This document shows positions 1 through 16,429 of a stretch of 64,000 nt of DNA, in pieces. The translations under genes and the position numbers were made by a program. The stretch is from Enchytraeus crypticus. Taxonomy: Eukaryota; Annelida; Clitellata; Enchytraeida; Enchytraeidae. The notes below the pieces were generated by a model. The model did no database searches. It was not told where the DNA came from and saw only the letters and a list, made by a program, of their open reading frames with translations. The stretch is taken from the NCBI GenBank assembly GCA_905160935.1, contig CAJHZI010000763.1:18501-82500 (forward strand). Reading direction: 5' to 3'. Position 1 is the stretch's first letter. Each line of letters opens with the position of its first letter.

Positions 1-104
1 TTGGTATTTGTTAACTATGAGCAGAGCCGTATGAGTGCAGGAAAGTTGCAGAGAGTATACAGAGGGCTTTTGACGATCCGGTTTGTTAGCTCTGTCTCTC
101 TATT

Positions 105-241
105 TGTTTATCTTTCTCTCTTTTCTCTCTCTCTCTCTCTATTTATTTATCTTTCTCTCTTTTATCTCTCACTCTCTTATTTATATCTTTTTCTCTCTCA
201 TCTCTATCTCTCCCTTATAATTATTTTTATCTCTTTCTCTC

Positions 242-282
<41 letters not shown>

Positions 283-350
283 GTCTCTAATGATTTATTT
301 GTTTCTCTCTCTCTCTCGCTCGCTCTCTACACACTCTCTCTCTCTCTCTC
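105..350. repeat. (TC)n microsatellite cluster
   Basis: Long interrupted runs of CT dinucleotides inside the intron upstream of the first visible RCBTB exon. The open frame across it is only low-complexity Ser/Leu translation. Nothing else recognisable lies in bases 1-740. Confidence 0.9.
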
Positions 351-744
351 GTTCTTCATGCTGCACTCCGGCGATCAACAATTTGCTGTGATATGCCTCG
401 GATAGAGATTAATGAAGTCCCTAGATTTGATGGTAGCTTCAGAGAAACATGAATTATTTGATGATGTCCCTGTATAATTAATTAATTAACATATAAATTA
501 TAGGTGTGGGAATATCATAATATACTTTCTTTCTTTGGATTTTGGCTTTTATTGATGTGGGTTTTTCCTAACCTCCATTTTAACTTTTCATATAGATGTT
601 TTATTAAAAAAAATTAGAATTCAGCATTGTTCGTATGTTTAATGGTTTTGATATTGGCAGAAGTTTGCTGATGATCGTGATCATTTGATTTACCGACTCT
701 TTCTTTTTCAATAATATTTTTGTATTTGTTATATATTACAGGGC

Positions 745-938
745 AATAATTTCAATCTTTATAAAACGAATAGAAGAGGTTATAGGGGATTGACTGATGA
801 TATGGTGTGGGATAGAGAGGAGTGGATAAGGTCTATTCGTATCCCTACCCTAGTTAAACTGGGATTAAATGGAAGATGATAATGATGACGACGACGATGA
901 TGATGATGGTGGTGGTGGTGGTGGTGGTGGAGTGGTAG

Positions 939-969
<31 letters not shown>
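745..969 (-). repeat. Dispersed repeat C copy ending in (GAT)n/(GGT)n
   Basis: Read on the minus strand this begins with (CAT)n and (CAC)n, then a core containing CCAGTTTAACTAGGGT that recurs at about 8930, 22600, 28030 and (inverted, diverged) 51900. The copy sits inside an RCBTB intron and ends 12 nt before the exon at 982. Near-identical flanks at 728-744 and 970-985 suggest a target-site duplication. Confidence 0.6.
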
Positions 970-970
<1 letters not shown>

Positions 971-981
971 TTATATTACAG

Positions 982-4368
<3,387 letters not shown>

Positions 4369-4447
4369 GTGGAAGTGGACAGATTTTTCCAGAACAAACT
4401 TTATATTGGTTTTTTCTGATCATGAAACGCTTTTTGCAGTATATTAT

Positions 4448-4453
4448 AATAAA
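4448..4453 (+). terminator. Poly(A) signal of the RCBTB gene
   Basis: An AATAAA hexamer lies 80 nt after the RCBTB stop codon, a normal position for the polyadenylation signal. No other strong hexamer lies closer to the stop. Confidence 0.6.
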
Positions 4454-4897
4454 ACTGTATAGTTTAGGTTCAGGGTTTGTGCTTTCTTCATGTTTCTTCC
4501 ACTGGCTAAGAGATAAGGCTGTGCTTAAGTCACTTTTATTCTTAGCGACATCTTGTGTTCCCTGATTTCGAATCGTGCACCGACTGACTTGCTTTTGCGA
4601 ATTTTAACCAATGAACCATTATGCCATTGATCTAACCTTGTGTTTGTGCTTTGTAATGCTTTATTTAGTCTGAGCTAATTAGTCTTGTTGTTCTTCGTGT
4701 AATGTGACAACGTGAGGCTGATTTTGTTGTTAATTTAGTGCCATATCTTAGTTACGTTGTACATTTCTTAGTATTTATTGCACATCTATTGCTTCATCAT
4801 ATCAAAATACTGTGGTAATGGTACATACTGTGAATATTTTGTTTTATAGGTAATTTTGTAACTTTGTCTTGTATTAGTAATAGTTCAGTAATATCGT

Positions 4898-4972
4898 TAT
4901 ACATTATAGTCTGCTACTGTGGTCATACATTATAGGCTACTACTGTGGTCATACATTATAGGCTACAACTGT
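4898..4972. repeat. 26-bp tandem repeat, three copies
   Basis: Three successive copies of a unit containing CATACATTATAGGCTACTAC, differing by a few substitutions. Confidence 0.85.
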
Positions 4973-5214
4973 GACGTAGCAGCTGACTGAAAACATTTTA
5001 AGTGTATTGATATAAGATCTGCAATTGTTTAATATCGTCAAGGGCTATCCTTGAACTCTATGTACTTAATATGCTTATTATAGACTGTGTGGAATCCGGT
5101 CACTACAGCTTAGACCAGCCGTACGCTACACGTGTAGTAAGAGGCGCCTCAGAATAACTGGCTCTAGTTGATAAAAAACTTATAGTCATGTTTTTAGCTT
5201 TCGTGTTATTTTAT

Positions 5215-5352
5215 GCTGGAGCCAGTGGCGATGTCGGGTAAGTTATTCGACTGCGGATCAGTGTGTGCGGGGTTCAAATTCTGGCCTTCCCGTCACTGAC
5301 ATCGCTTTCGAGTGAGGAAACTAATGTTATCATTAGCTTTACCATCTTTTTT
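5215..5352 (+). mobile_element. SINE-A copy
   Basis: Starts GCTGGAGCCAGTGG, carries a tRNA-like B box GGGGTTCAAATTC, and ends with GAGTGAGGAAACT and ATTAGCTTTACCA. The same layout recurs at 6911 and 23631 (+) and at 40518 and 52753 (-), which defines the family. The B box implies RNA polymerase III ancestry. The tail resembles the LINE 3' end at 50090-50160. Confidence 0.85.
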
Positions 5353-5924
5353 ATATTATGTGGAACTGATTTTATTTGCTATGACGAAGTAGGGTGGAAA
5401 GTGTATAATTAATTGTCCTCAATTTTCTGTAAGATTTCTCAAATTAGTGAGGCCTAAAGGATTTCTTCATCAAACTCACTACAAGTAAAGCGTAATATAT
5501 CTCGCTAGAAATTAGCGAAGGTTACTCTTTGAAGTGTGTGCGGTATAGAAGTGACACATCCATCTATGACATCTGTGGACTTGTAGGCAATGTGTAAAAT
5601 AGCTTAAATAGTACAATGTGTTAATGCGATTTAGTAGTTTTTAATGGCTATACTTTATATTGTATATATTTATAGGTCTAACACTATACACTGTTAGAGG
5701 TCTTGCAGCATACGATCATCTGATACCTCACTGAGTGTTTTTTTTAATTCTCAATTATTGTGCAAAATATATGCAATAATCACAACAGAAAACATTATAG
5801 CATGTTTACAGAAATTTGCCATGTAATAGCAGCAGAAGTCATTGCTTAGGAGAAGGCATGTTGTCCATCGTGTGTAACAACTCGGGCGTCGTTGTGGAAA
5901 TGTACAACAATTGCATTGAATCTC

Positions 5925-6155
5925 TTAGTAGCGTAGAGGTAACGTCATGAACTTTTAAATGACAGATCCCGAGGTGAATTGAACCCTCGTGGGTTCGAAT
6001 CCCAGCCGCGCTGATCTGAGAGTAAAATCTCGGACATTCGCTGGACTGGTTATACGGAAAATGGTCTAAGGTACATAATGGTTAAACATGTGGTATTAAA
6101 AGTGATAGATATCGACATAGTTGATCATTTCACTATAATGTGTGTGTACTGTTTT
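5925..6155 (+). mobile_element. SINE-E copy (tRNA-derived, about 230 bp)
   Basis: Has an A-box-like TAGCGTAGAGGTAACG and a B box GGGTTCGAATCCC at tRNA-like spacing, then a tRNA-unrelated body ending TTGATCATTTCAC. Two minus-strand copies (14344 and 17491) share the whole length. It is not a tRNA gene: there is no cloverleaf 3' end and three dispersed copies exist. Confidence 0.85.
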
Positions 6156-6242
6156 TAAGTACATATATTATTTTGCAATATAAAGTATCTGCAATTACAT
6201 TAACACTTTTACATTTAAAGATTTTTAATTTAAACTTTCCTC

Positions 6243-6320
6243 GTTAGATATCTATAACGTTAGATGTCTATGACTTTACATGTCTATGACTTTACATGTC
6301 TGGGACTTTAGATGACTATA
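6243..6320. repeat. 17-bp degenerate tandem repeat
   Basis: About five units of the form GACTTTACATGTCTATG. Confidence 0.75.
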
Positions 6321-6910
6321 CTAAATTTGGGTCGTTAATTGTGTTTTCTATCGGAGTCTAACAATCGATGAACTATACAAAGAATTCGTTTAACTCGACA
6401 TCTTAGAGAATTCAGCAAATGCAGAGTGAATTTGTTGACTTGACGAATAAGATTGAGATTGTGTGAAAGAATTTGAATATTTTCTCGTGCTTAATGTAAA
6501 GGTACATTTATTGAACGACTAGATAAATGGAGAGCCGGGTTGCGCCGCTGGCTTATTGGTTTTATTTCTAAACTTCTGATTCGCTTGAATGCTGTTCAGT
6601 AATGGAGTTGATTTGTTGTTTTTGGTATGGAATCATACTTGAATAGCTTGCAAAAAACGATTTTCGCTAAATACATTTACATTTATGGTACGAGAGATAG
6701 AGTAACAACTGTAACATTTTATGTATTAGTGATGTATAACATCATTTCGTGCTGTAATTTTACGGTATCATCTCCTTTGTCTATTTTTCCTCTTCGTTGC
6801 TCTTTATGCTGCTGCGTTTGTAGTCGTTTCTGTTCAGTCCATGTTGAACATTCAAATTATGTGTTGGTCAAGGTGTAATTTATTCTATGTGTATTTATAG
6901 ATTGTATTAG

Positions 6911-7048
6911 GCTGGAGCCAATGTCGATGTCGGTAGGATACTCGACCGCGGATTAGTATGTGTGGGGTTCAAATCTTAGGCTCGCCCGTCACTGACATCG
7001 CTTTGGAGTGAGGAAACTGACGCTAACATTAACTTTACCAGATTTTTT
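6911..7048 (+). mobile_element. SINE-A copy
   Basis: Full-length: GCTGGAGCCAATG start, GACCGCGGATTAGTATG, B box GGGGTTCAAATC, tail GAGTGAGGAAACTGACG and AACTTTACCA followed by a T run. Confidence 0.85.
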
Positions 7049-7049
7049 T

Positions 7050-8925
7050 ACTCCAGTCTAATGCTGCATTTGGTTTAATCATTCATGATCTGATGCCGTC
7101 ATCGCCGGACAAGGCGATACTTTTGGATTAATGTTAGATGCGAGACGCTCATTTCGAGCTCTTGTATTGATAGCAGCATTCTTCTCTTCTACAATATACC
7201 CTCATTCATACAGTTTTAATGATTATCCTCCAATGTTAGAACTTGTACGCTTTAACATAGTAGCGTGGCTCAAACCTCGCGGTTTTCTTATCTAAAAACA
7301 GATTCGCTCGCTAACTAATTAACGATATTATTTAGACTAATTCTAAGATACTCTTATTGTTCTGTTCAGATCGGACACAGTGTTTAAATATCGTTCTATA
7401 TTTATTGCTTTCATAACGTTACTACTTACTACTATTCAAATTATTTAGTAATATATGAATATCTACATCTAAGCCATATTATATTACATTTCTGTAGTCA
7501 TATATCTATACCGTGTTGTGTAAGAGACAAATATAACAATATGCTACATTGAGGTGTGGTTATAAGGCCTAGCCATTCGTGAGTGGATTAATATTCTGAT
7601 CTCCGAGACTTGAGTTAGTTGCACTGTTTTAATCTCATTTCTCTTGTGGTCTTGTATTTCTTTTAGCGTCTGTTGGTGCAGTCCATTTGATAATTCCCTG
7701 ATTTTGCCTTTTGGCGAGAAACCGGCCATTAAATTCTTATTGATTGATTTAATACGTTTAATCATCGATATCATCGCTCTGCGTGTCCAGGTTAAGAAGA
7801 GATTATCAGAAGCACCTTCTTAGGAATAAGTAAAGGCCGCGCAGAAAGTTGATCGATTGAGTGCTCTGTAAAGAACGTTAAAGAACTGAATTTAATCGCT
7901 GGTAGGAATTTCTGCCACGGTGAGCCATTTAGCGTGGTACCGAGCAGTTTTTCTGAAAAATGTTGATGTAGGTTCTACAAGATTCTAGGCTAAATTTTAA
8001 GTTAGAATTTAAGATTCGACGTTACATGTGGTCGCTTTACTACAATAATATAAATATCTATGTTCATCTCCCGGTTTTTAAAGCTTTCAGTAGAACCATC
8101 CGGAGATATGATAGTTAATTGACTTAATTTTAACAAACTGAAACTAAATTTTCGTTAATACATAAAATAAATGTCATCTTCATCATTATCATCTTCCCTT
8201 GTATCTGTTGAACTTAAGAGTCATTTCTTAACTTTTTAACAGAAGACAAACATTAAATTGGAATTCTTTCACCAGGACTCGACGCAATTTAATGCACGAG
8301 ATTAAATGTAACAATTAATAAATGTATGACACCATTTTAAGTAATGTGGAACCTAATAACAAATACACAAGAAATTACATGGTTTGAACAATGACCAAAT
8401 AAAAGTGAAAACTATATCAATACAGCTAACTCAATACAGCTAAAACTCACGTTAAATTAATAGAAAATAACCAATAGCCAACACTAGAAACTGCCGAGAG
8501 GAAGACCGGGAGGAAATGGGTCGTCATGGGTTAAAATTTCAACGGGAAAGTCCCATAAATCATCCACGCTAAACAGAAACAATAAATTTGTAGTGTTATG
8601 ATTTATTAGATGATTTATCCAAAGAGTAAGAATTATAAGAAAACAAAGTCAAATCAGCTTAAAGCGGTATTAAAATACATAAAATACATTCATATTCGTA
8701 AGCCAAATAGAAAATATGCAAAGAAAATTACAATTATTACGCATAAATTCTAGCAGAAACAAAATTCCAAAAATATTATTTCAAGCAAAATATATAAAAA
8801 TTATAAAATGGTAGGCGAAGTCAACTATAAATTCCTTAATTACAATACGTTCAACATTCTAGAATGTTATGCATTCATTTACAACTATCCCAATGCTCTT
8901 CTCTCTTTCTCTCTCTAACTCTCTC
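7050..8925. other. Intergenic, no gene seen
   Basis: AT-rich sequence between the RCBTB gene and UGT-A. A short (ATC)n trace near 8170 may be a decayed repeat C. I recognise no exon on either strand; the minus open frame at 7544-7774 has no family resemblance and no splice context. Confidence 0.5.
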
Positions 8926-8929
8926 TCTC

Positions 8930-9185
8930 ATGTTCTGTCGATCACCATCATTATCATCATCAATTCATCATCATCCCTTGAATCGCAGTTTAACTAGGGT
9001 CGGGATTTTAAACTTTTCGATTCGATTTAGAAAATCTTATAGCAATTTATGGAGCCTAGAGAGTTCATCAGCCGAATGCCCTTCTGACGTTAGTTTGAAT
9101 CTTAGTGCCTTGTCGTTTTTACCATACGTGTTTTCCTCGGTTAGCTTATTCATCAACAACCCGGACACAACGCGGATATTTCATG
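8930..9185 (+). repeat. Dispersed repeat C copy
   Basis: Begins with (CAT)n, then CCCTTGAATCGCAGTTTAAC, TAGGGTCGGGA, AGAAAATCTTATAGCAATTT, and continues to a CCCGGACACAACGCGGATA segment that has a counterpart near 23170. Shared with the 22597 copy over more than 130 bp. Confidence 0.7.
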
Positions 9186-9713
9186 TTCTGCCAATTTTGT
9201 AAATGAAATTACATTATACTACTCAAAGTCCGCTGATCCAAAGGTAAGCCCATATATATTCCCAAATACCGGAAGTTTAGCTGAAGACAGTCAAATAACT
9301 AAGAGACATAAAGATTATGACATCAATTGAGCAGATAAGTGGAGCTAGACTCTGGAGGTAAAAAGATTTCATGATGTGTTCATTAAATCCAGTCGCAGCT
9401 TTGGTCTCGCCAGAATTACAATTTCTAAACTGATACACCACTGCCTTTCTCAGAGCACGGTTCTCTCATGGCCTCTCAATTGTGGCTCTGATCCACAATG
9501 GGTTAACCTGAAAGGATTATAGCCAGAATTTCTAAGAAGTTATTTCTAATAAGTTATAGAACGATGACAGCGATATATGCGCAATATATTAAAAGCAACG
9601 ATAACTAAGGCTTGAAAACTTGCATTAATGATTAAATAGCAAAATCTACAGCATTCAAAACTAAAAACTGAGAAAATATACAAAAGCCTAACTAGTTAGT
9701 TTAGTAGATAATG

Positions 9714-9718
<5 letters not shown>

Positions 9719-9762
<44 letters not shown>
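9719..9762. repeat. (TA)n microsatellite
   Basis: Uninterrupted TA dinucleotides. Confidence 0.95.
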
Positions 9763-9764
<2 letters not shown>

Positions 9765-9851
9765 CCCTATATATAAATTATAAATATGAACAACAACAGC
9801 AAAATGAAATTAATTACCCCAGAGAAAAGTAGGAGATACAATAGCTCTCTC

Positions 9852-9856
<5 letters not shown>

Positions 9857-9884
<28 letters not shown>
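9857..9884. repeat. (CA)n microsatellite
   Basis: Uninterrupted CA dinucleotides. The open frame across it (9786-9980) is not credible as a gene. Confidence 0.95.
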
Positions 9885-9886
<2 letters not shown>

Positions 9887-10512
9887 GCTAGTGATTAGTA
9901 TGTCTAGATTTAAAATGTTAAGGAATGTAGTTATATTTCTTACAATATCATTGCATCATACAAGAAGCATCATATACTAGCAAAACTGAAAACCACTTGC
10001 AAATGATTACGGGCATTATTAATTTATTTAATGCCGGATCTGTTTCATTATAAAGGCAGTCAATGTACACATCAACAAAAAATAAGTTTAATTAGGCATA
10101 TGATGCAAATAACGGTATAAATTAAAGAGTGCTAAAAAGAACCTTTGATATAATTATACACAAAGAATGAAGCACATTTCTAACATAACATAATAACAAG
10201 TAGAGCGCTACTATCTTCCATGACAACATGAAGTACAATTATCTTTTTTTCGTAGAATAGTATTTTTTATAAATATTAAAGGTTAATTTAATTTCCTCCG
10301 ATGTTAAGAATCTATGATGTACAAAGAGAATTTATCATCTCAAATGTTCATTTGAAAGACTGTGCAATTGTAAAATTTGACTACCTACTAACTACTGATC
10401 AGTAGTGTTGCTATGATTGATATAGTTTAAATATCTGATGCATTTATATTGTCTGATATGTCTGTATGAAGTGATTTATTTTCTTTTTGGTTGGAGCTAT
10501 TGAACGCATATT

Positions 10513-10562
<50 letters not shown>
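10513..10562. repeat. (TC)n microsatellite
   Basis: Uninterrupted TC run just beyond the presumed UGT-A 3' end. Confidence 0.95.
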
Positions 10563-10565
<3 letters not shown>

Positions 10566-10582
10566 TACATGATTGCAGAATA

Positions 10583-10588
10583 TTTATT
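10583..10588 (-). terminator. Poly(A) signal candidate of UGT-A
   Basis: Minus-strand AATAAA 159 nt after the UGT-A stop codon. The position is similar to that of UGT-B (150 nt after its stop). The (GA)n run starts about 20 nt further downstream on the minus strand. Confidence 0.45.
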
Positions 10589-10746
10589 AAACATCAACCG
10601 AAAAATGTCACAATAAAATCAATTTACTACAATAGTACCAGTGACATTCAAGTCATGGACAGGAATCTACTACGCACAAGGACCATTTAATATCTCCTCT
10701 AGACAATAGGGAACTCTAAGACTTACTCTGAGTTGACGAATATAAC

Positions 10747-11409
10747 CTATTGCGACTTCTTGACATCGCTAACTGGCCTACTCGTGCAACATCTGTTTCT
10801 AACACATCTGTACGCACATAGCAGGCATAAACAGACGAGCACGAAACAGAGCAAAATGGTCGAGAATATCACCGCAAACAAATCCATCATAAAGAACTGC
10901 GGCACGCTGAGCTCATAGGCGCCCGTCCTGAGATGAGAGTCGCCATATTTGATCACGTGATTTATGAGGTGCGACACTCGCTGACCAGGACGTAGAGGCT
11001 TGTCCCTGATGATCGCAGAGTGAAGTTTAGCCGCTGCCAGGTAGTCAGGGTTGTTCAGAACCTTGTTGATGTTATCTCTTAACTCGACATCGGTGAACTC
11101 AGCGATGTCCATTCGTATAGCGTAGCCTCTTGCCTCGGCCGACGCCGCATTGCAAGGCTGTAATGAAAATAGACGAAAATAGCATAGAGGTTTTGAGAAT
11201 ATACTTAATCTATCTCAACACTATACAGATATCCAATTGCTCCATAATTTAATTTATATTTGAAAACTTAATTGAAACAACAAAATTTAATAATTACGCC
11301 TATATCAAGGATTTTTAAGATATATATCCTACATCTGAATCACCAGCAATTAGATCAATTAATTAATTAATTAATTAGTCATAAGCCGCTGTCCGGTGCT
11401 AGTTAGTAC

Positions 11410-11457
<48 letters not shown>

Positions 11458-14400
11458 CTACAAAATTTGGAATAGTCTACCAGACCATATCAGATTCATC
11501 CAAAACCGTAATAGATTCCAAAAGCTTCTTAAAAATCATCTACATGCTAGTTGATTATCATAATTATTCATGTTTCTCGAGTGTCGATTTGTTATTTAAT
11601 CTGCTATATTCCTACTAATTTAATTTCTAGTCTGTATTGATATTATAGCCTAATTATTCTATACTTCTAAAGTCTAATAACTTGTGTAAATTGACGTGAT
11701 TATATGTTTCATCGGTGGCCAGCAAGATAGGGATATGCCCTCACTGGTGGCCGATATGCTGGTAACTATTTGATTGCTATGCCTTGAGCACATCTGCACA
11801 CCTGTGTTTATTTTTAACTGCACTTTTTATAGTTTTGTGTTACTATGGTCTATACTATGTTGAATCTGTATTTGTAATCTGTAATTGTCAATGAATTAAA
11901 CATTGAGTCTCTCAGAGAGAGAGACAGTAAGATGACAGTGAGAGAGTGGGAGCGAGAGAGAGAGAGATTCTTACATGATATTCTTACATGAAAGTAAGTG
12001 TAAAAATATATATGTATATAATAATACATATGTAGGTAGATATACATTTAAGTACACACACTATTATGTTGAGATTTTAAACCAGTACTCAACGCAATTA
12101 AAAGTGTTACAATGTCATCACGCTTCATTATAAAGTAAATCAAGCACGAGATGATGCCATGAAGGTTTCGATTACTGTGATTAAGATGAGCATTATATTA
12201 AAACTCTATCAGTTTGGCAAACTGCAAAATATCATAATTTTTAAATTTTATTTTAACATCACTATTATATTTAAATGAAAAATGCAGCCCGAGTATGTAC
12301 CTGATCCAATGCAATGGGGAAGGCAATGAGAGGCTTAGCATGATACAAGGCTTCAGCCATACTGCTGAATCCTGCGTGCGTTATAAATAAAACCACCTTC
12401 TCTGACGCCAGTAGATCGTTCTGAGGCATCCACGAAACCTTTCTAACATTTGGCACGTTGTCACAGAAACCTGTTGACTTAATTTTCCAGATTACACGGT
12501 ATTTCAGAGAACTGAATGCGCTGCAGAACTTCTCCGCTACGTCGAGTGGAATGTAGTCGAAGAAGCTGCCAAATGACACGAGAATCGTTCCTTGCGGTGA
12601 CTGGCTGACAAACTGCTGAAGATCAGCGGGAAGAGGTTTAACAGGTTGACCACCCATTAGATCCCCAATGCTAACGGTGTTGGGCATTGTAGGTCTGGGA
12701 TACCCAAGAGAGAGATCTTCTATGATTATCCAGATTGAGCTTCTGAGATTCAAAATAAAAAGCAGTATTAATGGTATGAGGGAAGTGGATAAATGGGCAA
12801 ATAAGCTTCCTAGGTGGGAGTGAACTGAGATAGGTGGGCGTCGATGATTTTATAAGTGATAAGTACATGGTCATCTACACTGGATGCGAGAAAAAGAATA
12901 TTGATGTGGCGATGATATTGGATATAAATTTAAGTGCAAAGATACCAAAGGTTCTTGCTCATTTATACATTTGCTTATTTCAACGATATCCGAAACAAAG
13001 CATAAAGCATAAATCTTACGCAGTTCAAAAATAAAATAACTGTTCAACACAATACAATAGAAAATATACAGGTACATTCCAAAGTTGCATATTGTAAAGC
13101 TGCTTCACATTTGAAGAGAAGGAAGAAATACAATAGGAAATGATTAAACGGTCCCTGATGTATTGGAGGAACTATAGGCTGTAACAGGACCATTGAAGAC
13201 AGGCAAAGCAGCAGGAATGGATGACATTCCAGACTTCATGAAAATGGTGGAGTGAAAGACACTCAACAAGCTAGTATAAATAGGCATACGAGTTTTCAAT
13301 GCCAGTACTTAATTTATTAAGAAAACTTTATGAAGTCAGTGATGATCCCAATCCCCAAAACTGCCAATGCTAAGAGTTCAAAATATAAAATGATTACTTT
13401 AATACCTCATGCTTCAAAGATCCTACAAAAGATAATAAATAATCACACTAAATGCAAAGCGGATATAATATTGAGTAGGACACGGTTTGGTTTTAAGAAA
13501 GACTGTGGCACAAGAGAAGCAATAGGAGTAATAGGAAAACTCTTCTAACACAAAATCTAAGAAAGGGAACAAAGATACAGCTAGTGAAAACTTTGGTATG
13601 GACCAAGATATTATACTGATATGAAACATGAATCTTAAGAAAGGAGTATTTCAGGAAGCTAAAAGCATTATAATGTGACTATGAAGAATTAAAATGATTA
13701 GCTGGACTCAAAAAATTACGAAGAAAAAATACTGGAGATAGTTAGTACAGATGGATAGTTGATATATGTTTTAAGAAATGTAAAGACGAGCTGAATATGA
13801 CATATTCTAAGGGGGATAGTTTTTCTAAAAAAGGTCCTACAAGGAAGATAGCAAAGAAAGAGTAATGGAGTAAGACCAAGATTAGGAATGTTGATAATTT
13901 AAAGATCCATTCATATGTGGACTTTAGAAAAGAACGAAATAGCGAGAAGAGTAGATGCGTTATATACCATGGACCTGCCAGTAGCAATAAACTAAGAGAG
14001 AAAAATATACCTATTACAAATACTTCTAATTAAAGACTAAATTCTCTACCTCTCTAAGCATGCTGTCTAACAGCAGGTCCACGGCAAATCGTCAAGCATC
14101 ACTTGCACTAGATTTTGTTTAATTTAACTATTAGTTATAGTTTTATACTAACTTTGTAAACAACTGTCTCATATCAAGAGCAGGCTTATCAGGGGCGAAC
14201 AGTTGAGAGTAGTGTGTGGAGGAATTCATCGCGAGAGGATTGAAGAGCTCAAACAGCAGCGTCGTCATTCTCTCCCTGAAGGTCATGTGATCAGTGTAAC
14301 CCAGTAATGAAGCAAAAGACGGAAATTGGGGCATCCTATACATAAGCAAAACACACATCAAAGTGAAATGATCAACTGTGTTGATACCTATCACTTTTAA

Positions 14401-16342
14401 TACCACATGTTTAAACCGTTAGGCAGTTTAGTCCATAATCCGTGTAACCAATCCAGTGAATGTTCTAGATTTTACTCTCAGTTGAGCGCGGCTTGGATTC
14501 GAACCCACGAGGGTTCCATTCACCTTAGGATCTGTCATTTAAAACTTCATGACATTACCCCTACGCTATTTAGACATTCAAATCAAAATAAAAAAGACAA
14601 GCAATTCAAATCAAAGCAAATCAAGTCAATTTAATTCCAACATCATTACCATACAGACTTAAGAAAACTAGAAGAAGAGAAGTGTAAAGGGGCACAAAAT
14701 CCTGTTGGCACTAACAAGTGCCCCAATTATTCAACAGCATAATAATTTAACTGTCTATTTATTTATTGGTTTAGTTCAGTTACAGCAGTTCATGTGTACT
14801 GACATACATCGGAGGAAAACAACAGAAATAGAAAAATATTTAGAATATCAACTATTTAACTGAATAGGTCATGTCTAGAATTATCAACCAATACTACTCA
14901 CATAAATGACTACTTTCATTTTAACTAATATAACTCATATTTTAAGTCTATAGTTCAGAAGTACTGCATCTAATAATTGAGTTGTTATTGCAATATACTG
15001 AGAGAAAAGGCTACAAATTCTGGTTCACAGCATATTTAATATCTTCCTCTTTCTCATAATCAACTTTTAATTTATGTATGTCATTAACTTAATTAGCAAT
15101 TAACTTTAAAAGCCCACTTTCACCAGAACTATGTGTGGTTCCTCCGGTGTGCAGACAATCAATTTCCAGTTGCAGAGTTATAGTGATTAATGTCTTAAGG
15201 CTAACAGTTCCATTAAATAACTTTTCAATTATTACTTAAGGCCTAGTCAGTAACACATGTCAACATTAAATGGAGAGGACCAGACAACCAAATACACACA
15301 AATATAGATATATAAATAGAGATATATCATAACAAAATTAAGATCAGTAAGGCAGACTTAATACAAAAATAAACAAATATTCAAACAAAAAACTACAATG
15401 AGCAAAAAATTTACTAATATAAAAAGTTTTTTAAATAAAATATTACAAGCCATCCGTACTTGAATCCAGTGGCCTTTGTAAATCACAAACAGTTTAAAGT
15501 TATAATACTCAAGATTAGGTACTTCCATCATTGTAACCAGTACATAACAATAGTTAATAGTTAATAAGCCCGTGTCCTGTAATGCTCAAAAGCATAATAA
15601 CTCACAATTGAACTTTATATCTACATAACTGTTTCACAGATCTATTATTTTGAAACCAACTATTAACAACTATTTCATATATTGCTAAAATAAGACTATT
15701 AGTATAAAAGCAATTTAATATGTTACAAATGCTACCTGTACAACCATCCAACCCAGGCAACAGAAAGTGAAGCATAAGGGATGCCCAGTGAATATGGTAG
15801 AACAGCATGGCAATTCAACCCGGCCAGGTCCGTGATAGCAAAATCATACTGAAATACAATAAGTCTGTCAATGAAACAATAATCTATTACATAACTAATA
15901 GTACAGTAAAAATATTATAACAACAATTAAAATGTTACCAAATCCAAGCCGCTGATCAAAATGAAGATCCAAAATGGAGAAAGGTCAAAAATCCAGAAAA
16001 TCAGTCCAAAGATCAGTCCAGTGAAGAGTGTTTATTTTAAAAAATATCATTTTCATCAAGCTATGTAACTTAGTACTAACTACATTTATAATAAAACTAT
16101 TAAATAGACAATTGATAAATGTTGCAACAAATAGAAAGAACTGGATGGGCGGCCATCTCCCGAGAGAGAATGGATTATTAAATGATTAATTGAAAGAATA
16201 GAAGGAAAAAAGATTAGATGAGGACAGAGACTTGAGATGCTTTATGATTTGATAACTAATTCGTATTAATATGAAGAGAAAAGCAGACGATAGAAATATG
16301 TGGAGGAGTTTTATGCCATGTACCTGTCAAAAGCCTGTGTAC

Positions 16343-16429
<87 letters not shown>

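Noticed and set aside
5925..6155. tRNA gene suggested by A and B boxes
   Set aside because: No cloverleaf acceptor end, a long non-tRNA body and three dispersed copies show a SINE.
12671..12874. Alternative minus frame overlapping UGT-A exon 4
   Set aside because: Shadow of the real exon; the UGT frame has family motifs and correct splice phase.
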